Positions 1-7,852 of a stretch of DNA of 32,010 nucleotides are shown here, in pieces (within the stretch, counting starts at the first letter, position 1; each line of letters starts with the position of its first letter). The translations under genes were made by a program, and so were the position numbers. A model generated the notes under the pieces. That model was not told the origin of the DNA. It saw nothing but the letters and a program-made list of their open reading frames with translations, and searched no databases. The stretch covers positions 1-32,010 of the forward strand of contig JAFRIE010000011.1 in the NCBI GenBank assembly GCA_017432885.1. The letters are read 5' to 3'. This DNA comes from Erysipelotrichaceae bacterium. Lineage in GTDB: Bacteria > Bacillota_I > Bacilli_A > Erysipelotrichales > Erysipelotrichaceae.

Positions 1-230
1 AGACGATCAAAGATCTTCTCGATGAGGGTTATGAAGTAATGGGATACAGCTTCTGGGAAGAACATGCCTATGTTTTTGTAGAGAAAGACATGATGGACTA
101 TAAGGTAAGCGTTGAACCGACAGAGGGATTCAATTCGGACGGTGAATTTGATTATGACGCCTTCGACGATTTCACGATCAAGGAAATCGTATTCGACAAT
201 CCGGAGTACTCTGCTTTACCGATGAAGTAA
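1..230 (+). CDS. 3' end of an unidentified acidic protein
   Basis: An open frame enters from the left edge (first full codon at position 3) and stops at 228-230, giving the last 75 residues of a protein. The visible part is rich in Asp, Glu, Tyr and Phe, has no membrane segment, and ends PEYSALPMK. A methionine at 39 is internal, since coding continues upstream of it without a stop. I do not recognise the family. The acidic, aromatic character suggests a cytosolic protein, but no function can be given. A rho-independent terminator follows about 75 bases after the stop. Confidence 0.6.
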   Translation, partial: TIKDLLDEGYEVMGYSFWEEHAYVFVEKDMMDYKVSVEPTEGFNSDGEFDYDAFDDFTIKEIVFDNPEYSALPMK

Positions 231-303
231 AAATCAATCATATGAGATACAAAGAGGGAGTCAGCACAATCGAGTGGGAATGACAGATACCCTTTAGACA
301 CGC

Positions 304-335
304 AAAAAAGCCTTTAATAAAGGCTTTATATTTTA
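304..335 (+). terminator. Rho-independent terminator
   Basis: Stem AAAGCCTT (307-314), five-base loop, AAGGCTTT (320-327), then an AT-rich run with several T residues. It probably ends the transcript of the partial gene at the left edge. The rest of 231-507 holds the promoter of the LUD gene and no other coding sequence that I can support. Confidence 0.65.
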
Positions 336-455
336 TGTAACGGAGAATAAATATTTACAAACAAAGCATAAAAACAAGGTATTATGAATACAGATAGATG
401 TATATAAGATAAAGAAATGAATATGAAATAGATGCAAGCCTATCTTTACATTAAG

Positions 456-483
456 TTGATAATAATCGTCTATCGTATATGAT
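456..483 (+). promoter_or_regulatory. Probable sigma-A promoter of the LUD gene
   Basis: TTGATA (456-461), 16-base spacer, TATGAT (478-483). Transcription would begin near 490, just ahead of the AAGGAG ribosome binding site at 496-501, so the leader would be very short. Confidence 0.4.
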
Positions 484-507
484 TTACTTTGTTAAAAGGA
501 GAAAAAC

Positions 508-1149
508 ATGGACAAAAACGTAGAAGCGGCTGCGAATCTAAGACTTGGCGTATTAAAGAGCCGGTTAGAAAACAACGGTTTTAACTGTATTGTTCTGGAG
601 AACGCCGAAGAAGCGAAAGAACTGATCAGAAACACCATTGAGGACGGATCGACTGTCGCAATGGGCGGAAGCCAGAGCGTACGTGAGCTGGGTATTGAAG
701 AAATGTTGTGTTCCATGAATATCAATTTCCTGGATAAGAATGCCCGCAGCAAGAGCGAGGAAGAAAGAAACGTTCTTCGCAGACAGGCATTCATGGCTGA
801 TTATTATCTTGCCAGCTGTAATGCCTTGTCTATGGATGGACATCTGTTTAATATTGATGGAAGAGGAAACAGGGTGGCTGCGATCAGCTTCGGTCCTAAG
901 AAGGTTTATCTTTTTGTTGGTGAAAACAAGATCGTCAATAACGAAGAAGAGGCGTGGACCAGAATCCGCAATGTCGCCGCCATTGCCAACAACATCCGTC
1001 TGAATAATGATACGCCTTGCAGAAAGGCCGGTGTATGCGTCAATTGCGGCAGCGACGTGAGAATCTGCAATCAGTTCAGCAAGATCGTAAAGTGTTTTGA
1101 GAAAGGCAGGATCACGGTTGTTCTGGTCAAGGGAAGCTGGGGCTATTAA
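508..1149 (+). CDS. LUD-domain protein (lactate utilization LutC/LutB-like, DUF162)
   Basis: A 213-residue cytosolic protein resembling the LUD domain found in LutB and LutC of the LutABC L-lactate oxidation system. Typical elements are the early segment GSTVAMGGSQSVRELGIEE (about residues 48-66) and the later ADYYLASCNALSMDGHL and GPKKVYLFVGENKIV. The C-terminal third carries four cysteines, in CRKAGVCVNCGSDVRIC, that could bind metal; this arrangement occurs in stand-alone LUD proteins and differs from the ferredoxin pair of LutB. AAGGAG lies six bases before the ATG. No lutA or full lutB is nearby, so a role in lactate oxidation is unproven, and it may serve another redox pathway. Family assignment is firm; substrate is unknown. 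Confidence 0.85.
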   Translation: MDKNVEAAANLRLGVLKSRLENNGFNCIVLENAEEAKELIRNTIEDGSTVAMGGSQSVRELGIEEMLCSMNINFLDKNARSKSEEERNVLRRQAFMADYYLASCNALSMDGHLFNIDGRGNRVAAISFGPKKVYLFVGENKIVNNEEEAWTRIRNVAAIANNIRLNNDTPCRKAGVCVNCGSDVRICNQFSKIVKCFEKGRITVVLVKGSWGY

Positions 1150-1222
1150 AGAGCTTGTCCTGACCGAGCTTGCTGTATCAGCAAGGAATCATCAGTAACT
1201 TAAATACGTAAAAACCCATGAT

Positions 1223-1250
1223 AAAGCCTCTGCTGAGGCTTTTTACTTTT
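1223..1250 (+). terminator. Rho-independent terminator of the LUD gene
   Basis: Stem AAAGCCTC (1223-1230), loop TGCT, GAGGCTTT (1235-1242), then TTTACTTTT. A second small hairpin, CTTGCTG-TAT-CAGCAAG (1169-1185), lies between the stop codon and this terminator and has no clear role. Confidence 0.75.
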
Positions 1251-1323
1251 GTGGTTTGGGGCATATTTGTGGTATGGGTACAAAAACCAATGAAACAAGA
1301 TCATAAAAAAAGAAAGAATGCAC

Positions 1324-1332
1324 TGATATAAT
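1324..1332 (+). promoter_or_regulatory. Extended -10 promoter of the LURP-one gene
   Basis: TGATATAAT is a perfect extended -10 (TGnTATAAT). No good -35 is seen at the expected distance, where the sequence is A-rich. The gene starts at 1373 behind AAAAGGAG. Confidence 0.45.
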
Positions 1333-1372
1333 AAACACTAGAATAACAAATGATTTATAAAAGGAGCATTCT

Positions 1373-2071
1373 ATGGAATTATCATTTGATGATTTTTTTA
1401 CACTCGGGATCCTTCTTCTTGTATTCGTTCTTTTCGTCTTTCTGATTTTCGTGATCTTCAAACGCGTAAGGTCATCAAGATACCACGAAACAGGAAGTGT
1501 CTCGGATGAGCGCAACCTTATGGATTTCGGCACGCCGGTAAAAACGCTGTATACCAGCTCCAAGATTTTTACTTTACACAACCACATTGATATCACTGAC
1601 GAAAACGAAAACATCGTCTATCAGTCAAGGTCAAAGGTCTTAACTCTGCATGACCGTACAAAGATTACCGCAGCTGACGGAAGCCTCGTAGCCGATATGC
1701 ACAGCAAGCTCCTCAGTCTGCACGAAAGACATTACATCGAAATGGCGGACGGAAAAAACTTCACGATTGCTTCGGAGCTCTGGCACATCGCCAAAGACAT
1801 CATCCACATCGAAGAACTGGGCTGGACGATCAACGGTCACATCCTGCAGATGAACTACTATATCAATGACGAAAAGGGAGAGGTCGTAGGTGTTGTCGGA
1901 GAAAAAGTCCTGTCGATCCATGACAAGTTCTGTATCGATATCTATCAGCCACAGTATGAAAAAGAAGTCGTTGCGATCCTCGTCACACTGATCCACATGC
2001 TGCAGGATCGAAGAAGATCTTCTTCATCAAGTTCATCTTCATCAAGCTCATCCTCTTCATCGAATTCATAA
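1373..2071 (+). CDS. Membrane-anchored LURP-one/tubby-like protein with poly-serine tail
   Basis: A 232-residue protein with one N-terminal membrane segment (about residues 10-30, followed by KRVR, so the rest is probably cytoplasmic). The soluble part fits the LURP-one-related family (YxjI/DUF567, tubby C-terminal-like beta barrel). A short unit of the form SK-hydrophobic-(T/S)LH recurs at residues 63, 87 and 111 and degenerately at 177 (EKVLSIH), which are the repeated beta-hairpins of the barrel. The function of bacterial LURP-one proteins is not established; membrane or phospholipid association is suggested for the fold. The C terminus is RRR followed by 15 consecutive serines and NS, using mixed serine codons. 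AAAAGGAG precedes the ATG. It is monocistronic by context. Confidence 0.75.
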   Translation: MELSFDDFFTLGILLLVFVLFVFLIFVIFKRVRSSRYHETGSVSDERNLMDFGTPVKTLYTSSKIFTLHNHIDITDENENIVYQSRSKVLTLHDRTKITAADGSLVADMHSKLLSLHERHYIEMADGKNFTIASELWHIAKDIIHIEELGWTINGHILQMNYYINDEKGEVVGVVGEKVLSIHDKFCIDIYQPQYEKEVVAILVTLIHMLQDRRRSSSSSSSSSSSSSSSNS

Positions 2072-2143
2072 ACAGTATTACATGATCCAAAGGCACGCCG
2101 ATAAGGCATGTCTTTTTGTTTGAAAAAGGACAAAAAACAATAA

Positions 2144-2168
2144 GAAAAGTCCTTAACAAGGACTTTTC
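2144..2168. terminator. Bidirectional hairpin between convergent genes
   Basis: A perfect 11-bp stem GAAAAGTCCTT (2144-2154) / AAGGACTTTTC (2158-2168) with a three-base loop. Read leftward, the stem is followed by a T-rich run (complement of 2130-2143), so it best serves the leftward gene ending at 2217. It can also end the rightward LURP-one transcript. Confidence 0.65.
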
Positions 2169-2216
2169 AATGCATCAATTTATTTCAGACTTTCTTGTAT
2201 ATTCAAACAACAGAGC

Positions 2217-2654
2217 TTATAACGCTTTGATATCGAAATAAAAAGTAAAACTATCTCCTTCAAGTGTGTAGTCTTCAATCACTTCAGGCGATACTTCTTC
2301 ACCGTTTATGATCAGATTGACAGGATCAGTGAAGATGTAGCCGGGAGCGGCTTTCAGTCTGCCGAATACCGTATACGTATCACCTGTTTTCATTCTGACA
2401 TCGGAATAATAAACAAGGGTGCTGTATTCCCTCCAGTAAACTTCATCTCTTTCAACGCCATCGACCGTAATTCTTGCGATGGCGTATCGATCATCTGTGG
2501 AAAAGGCTTCCGGAATCGGGAACTGATCAAAGCCGGAAGGATCCTTACAAGTCACCAGAGTATCGCCTTTTGGAGCGTTTACCGTGAGCGTAACGGTTTC
2601 AATAACTATACCGGAAAGTTTAAACTCTCCGGATTTCATGTTTTCTTCGTTCAT
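2217..2654 (-). CDS. Small Ig-like-fold protein of unknown function
   Basis: The open frame begins at 2738, but the likely start is the ATG at 2652-2654, because AAGGAAAG lies just upstream; the earlier codons overlap a transporter remnant. The resulting 145 residues have no signal peptide or membrane segment. They are beta-rich, and the C-terminal part (FGRLKAAPGYIFTDPVNLIINGEEV) resembles the repeats of bacterial Ig-like surface proteins, where a lysine or leucine-Ala-Gly-Tyr-x-Phe unit is followed by an Asn-Gly turn. Here the unit stands alone, without export or anchor sequences. No partner genes are adjacent, and I cannot assign a function. The resemblance is seen by eye only. Confidence 0.5.
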   Translation of the reverse strand: MNEENMKSGEFKLSGIVIETVTLTVNAPKGDTLVTCKDPSGFDQFPIPEAFSTDDRYAIARITVDGVERDEVYWREYSTLVYYSDVRMKTGDTYTVFGRLKAAPGYIFTDPVNLIINGEEVSPEVIEDYTLEGDSFTFYFDIKAL

Positions 2655-2701
2655 AAGATTCTTTCCTTCTATATAAGATCGCTTTAAGCAGAGAAACAGA
2701 T

Positions 2702-3015
2702 TCATCTTAATTGTGCCGTTGTTTTTGTTTTGTTGCAAGAATTAAGAGCAAAGACTTTTCCTAAGAAAAAACCGACAGCTACAAGTGTGATAAAGATGCT
2801 ATTCCGACGTGCGTTTCAACGCAACAGTCAGATTGCTTGAATTAAAAGTACTGTAGTAGCGTACTTCTTCGGCAGCTTTCAAGAAAACGACCGGAGATCA
2901 TTCCGTCGATCAGACCGGTTAATACTCCGGCAAGTTCAGAAACGGTCATCGCGATTGAGGTTGAGATGAATATCGATGATATATTGCTGGACCTGAAAGT
3001 CTGTTTCTTTTCCAT
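2702..3015 (-). pseudogene. Decayed MATE-family efflux transporter fragment
   Basis: The leftward frame from ATG 3013-3015 encodes 57 residues to a stop at 2842-2844. Its start (MEKKQTFRSSNISSIF, then ELAGVLTGLIDGMISGRFL) resembles the first membrane helix of MATE transporters, including the LIDG-x(3)-GRFLG signature. After GRFL the frame shifts (KAAEEVRYYS in the next frame). A further hydrophobic stretch, SIFITLVAVGFFLGKVFAL, lies in another frame and ends at a stop at 2702-2704. MATE proteins are about 450 residues, so most of the gene is gone and at least two frame changes remain. A good ribosome binding site (AAGGAAG) and an extended -10 (TGTTATACT, complement of 3034-3042) survive upstream. 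The short frame was too small for a routine gene call. Confidence 0.55.
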
Positions 3016-3157
3016 TGCTGCTTCCTTAAAATAAGTATAACAAAAACCCGATTCCTTTATGTCGGAGATACTTTGAGCATGTACATATTAAGGTCTATGA
3101 ATCAGTTAGCGCAGAAAGACGACAAGACGTCGCGATTTTGCCTTATATAAGACATTA

Positions 3158-3196
3158 ATTGTTAACAATATCTAGCGTTCGTTAATTCGGTATAAT
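3158..3196 (+). promoter_or_regulatory. Promoter with a 12-bp palindrome upstream of the PAF-acetylhydrolase-like gene
   Basis: A TATAAT -10 (3191-3196) lies 28 bases before the start codon. Upstream, around the place where a -35 would sit, is the perfect palindrome ATTGTTAACAAT (3158-3169), a possible regulator site. No consensus -35 is visible. The rest of 3016-3157 contains the leftward promoter of the MATE remnant and nothing else that I can support. Confidence 0.4.
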
Positions 3197-3223
3197 GAAG
3201 AAAAAAAGAAAGGAGACAAAAAA

Positions 3224-4309
3224 ATGACAGGAACAAGCTACATCGTCCTGACAGACCCGGATAGAAAAGAAACACTCGGTAAAAAGAATGGACAAAGAAA
3301 AGTGACGATCCGTTTTTATTATCCCGGAAAAGACAGCAAAGATGTGAAACCGGGCAATTGTCTTAGTGAAGCAAACCGGAAATGGCTGAACAAGAAGGCC
3401 GATTTCTCTCTTTACGAAAAACGGGTCCTGCTCTATGAAGGAATTGAAATAAAAGACGGAATTTTTCCGTTGATCCTGTTCTCGCATGGATACGGAGGGT
3501 TTGTAGAACAGAACAACGACCTTTGTCAGTATCTGGCGGATCACGGCTACATCGTCGCTTCGATCGGTCATTCTTATGAGGCCAATGAGACCGTCTATGA
3601 CGATGGAACGGCTGTGAAATTTGATAACAGGCTGTATTTTAAGATGTTTAAGCCGTTGCTTCCGACTGTCATCGATCTTGTCCGTCTTCGTAGCAAGACT
3701 CTTTCTGATGAAGAAGCACTGAAACGTTTTGATTCTCATCAGCATCGTTATGAGTCTTTTATCATTGAACGGGTAGACGAGTGGGCAAAGGACGACCGTC
3801 TGGCTTTGAAGAAGATCCATGAGCTGAATGATGATAAAGATTCTTTCTTATATCACCGGATAGATTTTTCCAAGGGCATAGGAGCTACCGGACATTCTTA
3901 TGGCGGCGCTTTGGCGTATGTTCACTGTTTGTATGATGATGAGATCAGCTGTGGCATAAACATCGATGGAGGTCTGTTCGGAGACTTCCGCAACGAAGTC
4001 AATCACAAGCCGTTTCTGCAGATACTGAACAAAGGAAACATCAATGTCGTATCAAGAGCAAGGCTTTATCACGACAGCCCAGTTCATTACATGATATTTA
4101 AAGACATGGAACATAACGGTTTTACCGATCTGAAACTGACATCAAAAAACAAATCGCTGGTCGGCAGCGCCGATCCGGAACTGACAATGAACACCTTAAA
4201 CGAAGTCCATGCGGCGTTCTTTGACCGTTACCTGAAACAAGGAGACATAAAGGATAAAACACCTCTCAACGTAAATCAGAAAACGATCGAGAAATACGAG
4301 ATATTATAA
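3224..4309 (+). CDS. Alpha/beta hydrolase related to platelet-activating-factor acetylhydrolase
   Basis: A 361-residue cytosolic protein with the plan of the PAF-acetylhydrolase isoform II family: a long N-terminal lead with a VTIRFYYPGK strand, an oxyanion segment FSHGYGG (86-92), the nucleophile elbow GHSYGG (223-228, Ser225), a candidate acid in NIDGG (Asp248) and a candidate catalytic histidine in MEHNGFTD (His297). A helical insert rich in charged residues (about 150-215) separates the oxyanion segment from the nucleophile and probably forms a lid. No signal peptide is seen. The likely reaction is ester hydrolysis, but the substrate is not predictable; bacterial members are often simply called dienelactone-hydrolase-like. 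AAAGGAG precedes the ATG. The gene appears to be transcribed alone. Confidence 0.8.
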   Translation: MTGTSYIVLTDPDRKETLGKKNGQRKVTIRFYYPGKDSKDVKPGNCLSEANRKWLNKKADFSLYEKRVLLYEGIEIKDGIFPLILFSHGYGGFVEQNNDLCQYLADHGYIVASIGHSYEANETVYDDGTAVKFDNRLYFKMFKPLLPTVIDLVRLRSKTLSDEEALKRFDSHQHRYESFIIERVDEWAKDDRLALKKIHELNDDKDSFLYHRIDFSKGIGATGHSYGGALAYVHCLYDDEISCGINIDGGLFGDFRNEVNHKPFLQILNKGNINVVSRARLYHDSPVHYMIFKDMEHNGFTDLKLTSKNKSLVGSADPELTMNTLNEVHAAFFDRYLKQGDIKDKTPLNVNQKTIEKYEIL

Positions 4310-4372
4310 AGAAAAACGCTTTGATAAATTATATAATTGTTTCATAAACAAACATCAATAAGGGGATCAACT

Positions 4373-4525
4373 ATGAAATTTTTACTCGGTCTGGATTTAA
4401 GAACCATTCTGTATCTGCTGCTGGCGGTTCTTATCGTCTTCGGTCTTTTTAAGAAGCTTTTTAAGCTGGTTATCTTCGTTGCGCTGGTTGGACTGCTGCT
4501 GTATGTGTTCAACTTCCTGATGTAA
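4373..4525 (+). CDS. 50-residue membrane protein
   Basis: The start at 4373 is chosen over 4337 because AAGGGG lies ahead of it and homology-like hydrophobic sequence begins there. The protein is almost wholly hydrophobic, with two segments (about residues 10-24 and 31-48) split by a KKLFK patch, consistent with a small helical hairpin in the membrane. No known family is recognised. It lies between a hydrolase gene and a strong bidirectional terminator, 63 bases after the hydrolase stop, and could be cotranscribed with it. Small proteins of this kind often act with larger membrane complexes, but nothing here identifies a partner. Confidence 0.65.
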   Translation: MKFLLGLDLRTILYLLLAVLIVFGLFKKLFKLVIFVALVGLLLYVFNFLM

Positions 4526-4533
4526 AGACAAAG

Positions 4534-4570
4534 CAAAAACAAAGGGCTATCGAATAGCCCTTTGTTTTTG
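4534..4570. terminator. Strong bidirectional terminator
   Basis: A perfect 17-bp stem (4534-4550 and 4554-4570) with a CGA loop. The outer stem is A5 on one side and T5 on the other, so it works in both directions. It separates the rightward small membrane gene from the leftward SDR gene. Confidence 0.9.
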
Positions 4571-4589
4571 TGTTAAGAATGATAATTCT

Positions 4590-5375
4590 TTATACGCAAG
4601 TATAACCGCCGTCAACAGCGATAGCCTGACCGGTTACATAGCTGGATTCTTCAGCGCCTAAGAAGATTGCAACGGAATTCAGTTCACCCTCGTGGCCGTA
4701 TCTCTGCATTGGAACAGACTGTTTTGCGAATGCCTGGAAGTATTCTGAATTGAGTGTTTCGGTCGTCAGTTCGGTGTAGAAATAACCCGGACAGATCGTA
4801 TTGACTGTGATGTTGGAAGTTGCCAGCTCAGCGGCAGCGCCTCTGGAGAAGTTGACAACAGCACCCTTGGTTGTATGATAAGCGATTGTCGGAATGGCGG
4901 TGTTGCCTACCAGACCGTAGATAGAAGCGATGTTGATGACACGGCCGTATGTCTGCTTGCCGGCAGCCATGGCTTCCTTCATCATATTTACAAAACCCTG
5001 TGTAACCGCAAAGATGGAAGTCAGGTCAAGATTCAGCGTGAAATCCCAGTCTTCTCTCTTGTAATCAACCAGCGGTGTACCTGTACCCTTTTCACCGCCT
5101 GCACAGTTGACGATAACTTCGCAATGACCGAAGTGCTCTTTGATCGCATCTGTAGCAGCCTTGATCGAATCGGAATTCGTTACATCACAGGCAACCGGAA
5201 GAACATCGACACCGTATTTTTCTTTCCATTCCTTGGCGCTTGCTTCAAGTCTTTCAACTCTTCTAGCCATCAGTACCAGATTGGCACCCTGCTGTGCATA
5301 ACCTTCGGCCATCTGCTTGCCCAGACCGGAAGACGCACCCGTAACAGCAACAACTTTACCAGTATAATCGAACAT
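4590..5375 (-). CDS. Short-chain dehydrogenase/reductase (classical SDR)
   Basis: A 261-residue NAD(P)-dependent oxidoreductase. The Rossmann motif TGASSGLG (12-19), NCAG (90-93), the catalytic serine near 151, and YHTTK (Tyr166, Lys170) are all present, followed by the ICPGYFYTE substrate-loop segment and the C-terminal YVTGQAIAVDGGYT. Arginines following the second strand (MARRVERL) suggest a preference for NADP. The overall pattern matches the gluconate 5-dehydrogenase / KduD / FabG-like branch, but the substrate cannot be told. AGGAGGAG precedes the ATG. The gene is monocistronic and diverges from the nfnAB-nadK operon across a 215-base gap (5376-5591) that must contain both promoters, though I could not settle their -35 and -10 boxes. 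Confidence 0.85.
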   Translation of the reverse strand: MFDYTGKVVAVTGASSGLGKQMAEGYAQQGANLVLMARRVERLEASAKEWKEKYGVDVLPVACDVTNSDSIKAATDAIKEHFGHCEVIVNCAGGEKGTGTPLVDYKREDWDFTLNLDLTSIFAVTQGFVNMMKEAMAAGKQTYGRVINIASIYGLVGNTAIPTIAYHTTKGAVVNFSRGAAAELATSNITVNTICPGYFYTELTTETLNSEYFQAFAKQSVPMQRYGHEGELNSVAIFLGAEESSYVTGQAIAVDGGYTCV

Positions 5376-5591
5376 ATTCTCCTCCTATCTCTTATACATC
5401 TTTTCTTGTTAAAGTCCTTTTTTATAATACAAATTCAAAAAGTTGGCGTCAACCGGATTTCAGGAAATAAACGGGCATTTTTACAGATAATCGGCAGGAA
5501 AAGATGATAGTATATTAGTGTATTCTTGGTCTGTCCGATTTCTACACAAGGAAGATATAAGAATGGCATATACAGAAAGGACGGATTTTAT

Positions 5592-6443
5592 ATGTATAAA
5601 ATCATAAGCAGAAAACCACTGAATGCTACCGTCACTCAGATGGAGATCGAAGCCCCTCTAGTCGCCAGGAAGGCGAAACCGGGCCAGTTCATCATCTTAA
5701 GAGTTGACGAAGACGGCGAAAGGATCCCTTTGACTGTGGCCGGAACCGATCCGGAAAGAGGAACCGTCAAGATCATTTTCCAGATCGTAGGCGGTACGAC
5801 GGAAAAGCTGAACCACAAGGCGGAAGGCGAATTCCTGCAGGACTTTGTCGGTCCTCTGGGTGTCGCTACGCATACGGAAGGCATTAAGAAAGTATGTATC
5901 GTCGGCGGCGGAGTCGGCTGTGCGATCGCTATGCCTGTTGCGCAGGAATTCCATCGTCTGGGCGCTGAAGTCACTTCGATCATCGGCTTCCGCAACAAGG
6001 ACATCGTGATTCTTGAAGATGAATTCAAAGCCTGTTCCGACAAGCTCTTTGTCATGACGGATGACGGTTCCTACGGTCAGCACGGCAACGTTACGGTTCC
6101 GCTCAAGGAAATGCTGGAAAACGGAGAGACCTTTGACCAGATCATCACGATCGGACCGCTGATTATGATGAAATTTGTCGTTGCTACGGCAAAACCATAC
6201 AATATCCCGGTTACGGTATCCATGAACCCGATCATGATCGACGGTACGGGCATGTGCGGCGGCTGCCGTCTTACCCTGAACCAGGATGGCAAGAGAGTCA
6301 CCAAGTTTGCCTGTGTTGACGGTCCGGATTTCAACGGCTATGAAGTTGATTTTGATGAGGCCATGTCAAGAAACAGAATGTATATGGATTTTGAGAGACA
6401 CGCCTACGAAGAAGCGTGCAATCTGTTTAAGGAGGTCGCATAA
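5592..6443 (+). CDS. nfnA: NfnA: NADH-dependent reduced ferredoxin:NADP+ oxidoreductase, small (FAD/NAD) subunit
   Basis: A 283-residue ferredoxin-NADP-reductase-fold protein of the sulfide dehydrogenase/dihydroorotate dehydrogenase electron-transfer family. The open frame extends upstream to 5526, but the start at 5592 follows AAAGGACG and begins with the typical MYKIISR. ERIPLTVA (43-50) is the FAD site, GGGVGCA (105-111) the NAD site, and MCGGC (Cys222, Cys225) with Cys241 belong to the [2Fe-2S] cluster. With NfnB it forms the soluble bifurcating complex that uses NADH and reduced ferredoxin to make NADPH. The gene ends within the TAATG that starts nfnB, so the two are translationally coupled. 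Length and motifs are complete. Confidence 0.92.
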   Translation: MYKIISRKPLNATVTQMEIEAPLVARKAKPGQFIILRVDEDGERIPLTVAGTDPERGTVKIIFQIVGGTTEKLNHKAEGEFLQDFVGPLGVATHTEGIKKVCIVGGGVGCAIAMPVAQEFHRLGAEVTSIIGFRNKDIVILEDEFKACSDKLFVMTDDGSYGQHGNVTVPLKEMLENGETFDQIITIGPLIMMKFVVATAKPYNIPVTVSMNPIMIDGTGMCGGCRLTLNQDGKRVTKFACVDGPDFNGYEVDFDEAMSRNRMYMDFERHAYEEACNLFKEVA

Positions 6444-7852
6444 TGGCAATCGTACAAACCAAGAATCCGATGCCTGTCCAGGAACCGGAAGTCAGAGCCC
6501 ACAATTTCAATGAAGTCGCATTAGGTTACAGCGAAGAAACGGCAATCAACGAAGCCAGCCGCTGCCTCAACTGCAAGAACAGACCGTGCGTCGCCGGATG
6601 TCCGGTCAATATCCACATCCCGGAATTTATCGCCAAGGTCAAGGAAGGCAAGTTCGAGGAAGCCTACCAGATCATTTCCGAAACATCCTCCCTGCCTGCC
6701 GTCTGCGGCCGTGTCTGTCCGCAGGAGAGCCAGTGCGAATCCAAGTGTACTTTAGGTATCAAGTTTGAACCGGTCGGCATCGGCAGACTGGAACGGTTTG
6801 TTGCCGATTATCATAACGAACACAACACAGCCAAACCGCAGGTTCCGGCTCCAAACGGCCACAAGGTCGCTATCGTCGGATCCGGTCCTTCCGGACTGAC
6901 CTGTGCCGGAGACCTGGCCAAGAAGGGCTACAAGGTCGCCGTCTATGAAGCGCTGCATACGGCCGGAGGCGTTCTGGTTTACGGTATTCCGGAATTCAGA
7001 CTGCCGAAGAAGATCGTTGCCAAGGAAGTCGATACCTTGAAGGCGCTTGGTGTCGATATCGATACCAATGTCGTCATTGGCAAGACCCTGACGATCGATG
7101 AACTGTTTGAAATGGGCTATGAAGCCGTATTTGTCGGTTCCGGTGCCGGACTGCCTCGTTTCATGAACATTCCTGGTGAAGCATACAAGGGCGTTTATTC
7201 CGCCAATGAATTCCTGACCAGATCCAACCTGATGAAGGCCTACCGCGAAGATCCGGTAACGCCGATCATGAAGGGCGGAAAGGTCGCTGTCGTCGGCGGC
7301 GGTAACGTTGCGATGGATGCGGCAAGAACCGCTTTGCGTCTGGGCGCCGAAAAGGTCTACATCGTCTATAGAAGATCGATGGAAGAACTGCCGGCCAGAA
7401 AAGAAGAAGTCGAACACGCACAGGAAGAAGGCATCGATTTCAGACTGCTGAACAATCCGGTCGAGATCCTCGGCTACAATAATCCTGACGATCCAAGAGA
7501 TCCGAAGAACGGATTTGTCACCGGTATCAAATGTATCAGAATGGAACTGGGCGAACCGGATGCTTCCGGCAGAAGAAGACCGGTTGAAGTTCCGGGATCG
7601 GAATTCGTTCTGGATGTCGATACCGTCATCATGTCGATCGGTACTTCACCGAACCCGCTGATCAAGGATACGACCAAGGGTCTGGAAGTCAATTCCCACG
7701 GCGGTATTATCGTCAACGAAGATGGTCTTACTTCCCGTGATGCTGTCTATGCAGGCGGCGATGCGGTTACCGGAGCGGCTACCGTTATCAGTGCCATGGG
7801 CGCCGGTAAACTGGCTGCGAAATCGATTGATGAATATCTAAGTAAGAAATAA
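6443..7852 (+). CDS. nfnB: NfnB: NADP(H)/ferredoxin subunit, glutamate synthase small-chain-like
   Basis: A 469-residue flavoprotein. The N-terminal region has two cysteine sets, Cys41/44/49/53 (CLNCKNRPCVAGCP) and Cys88/92/98/102 (CGRVCPQESQCESKC), ligating the two [4Fe-4S] clusters of NfnB. They are followed by an FAD-binding GSGPSGLTCA (146-155) and an NADP-binding VVGGGNVAMDAAR (283-295) with YRRSMEELPAR. The C-terminal YAGGDAVTGAATVISAMGAG closes the FAD site. The same fold serves as the small subunit of glutamate synthase, but no gltA large subunit is present and the preceding gene is NfnA, so the Nfn role is preferred. Start and stop codons overlap its neighbours on both sides. Confidence 0.93.
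   Translation: MAIVQTKNPMPVQEPEVRAHNFNEVALGYSEETAINEASRCLNCKNRPCVAGCPVNIHIPEFIAKVKEGKFEEAYQIISETSSLPAVCGRVCPQESQCESKCTLGIKFEPVGIGRLERFVADYHNEHNTAKPQVPAPNGHKVAIVGSGPSGLTCAGDLAKKGYKVAVYEALHTAGGVLVYGIPEFRLPKKIVAKEVDTLKALGVDIDTNVVIGKTLTIDELFEMGYEAVFVGSGAGLPRFMNIPGEAYKGVYSANEFLTRSNLMKAYREDPVTPIMKGGKVAVVGGGNVAMDAARTALRLGAEKVYIVYRRSMEELPARKEEVEHAQEEGIDFRLLNNPVEILGYNNPDDPRDPKNGFVTGIKCIRMELGEPDASGRRRPVEVPGSEFVLDVDTVIMSIGTSPNPLIKDTTKGLEVNSHGGIIVNEDGLTSRDAVYAGGDAVTGAATVISAMGAGKLAAKSIDEYLSKK

Noticed and set aside
5461..5520. Promoter for nfnA from TTTACA (5480-5485) and TATATT (5511-5516)
   Set aside because: The 25-base spacing between the boxes is too long for a sigma-A promoter, so I did not list it.
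6443..7852. Glutamate synthase small subunit
   Set aside because: It has that fold, but no large subunit is near and the partner upstream is NfnA, so NfnB is the better call.
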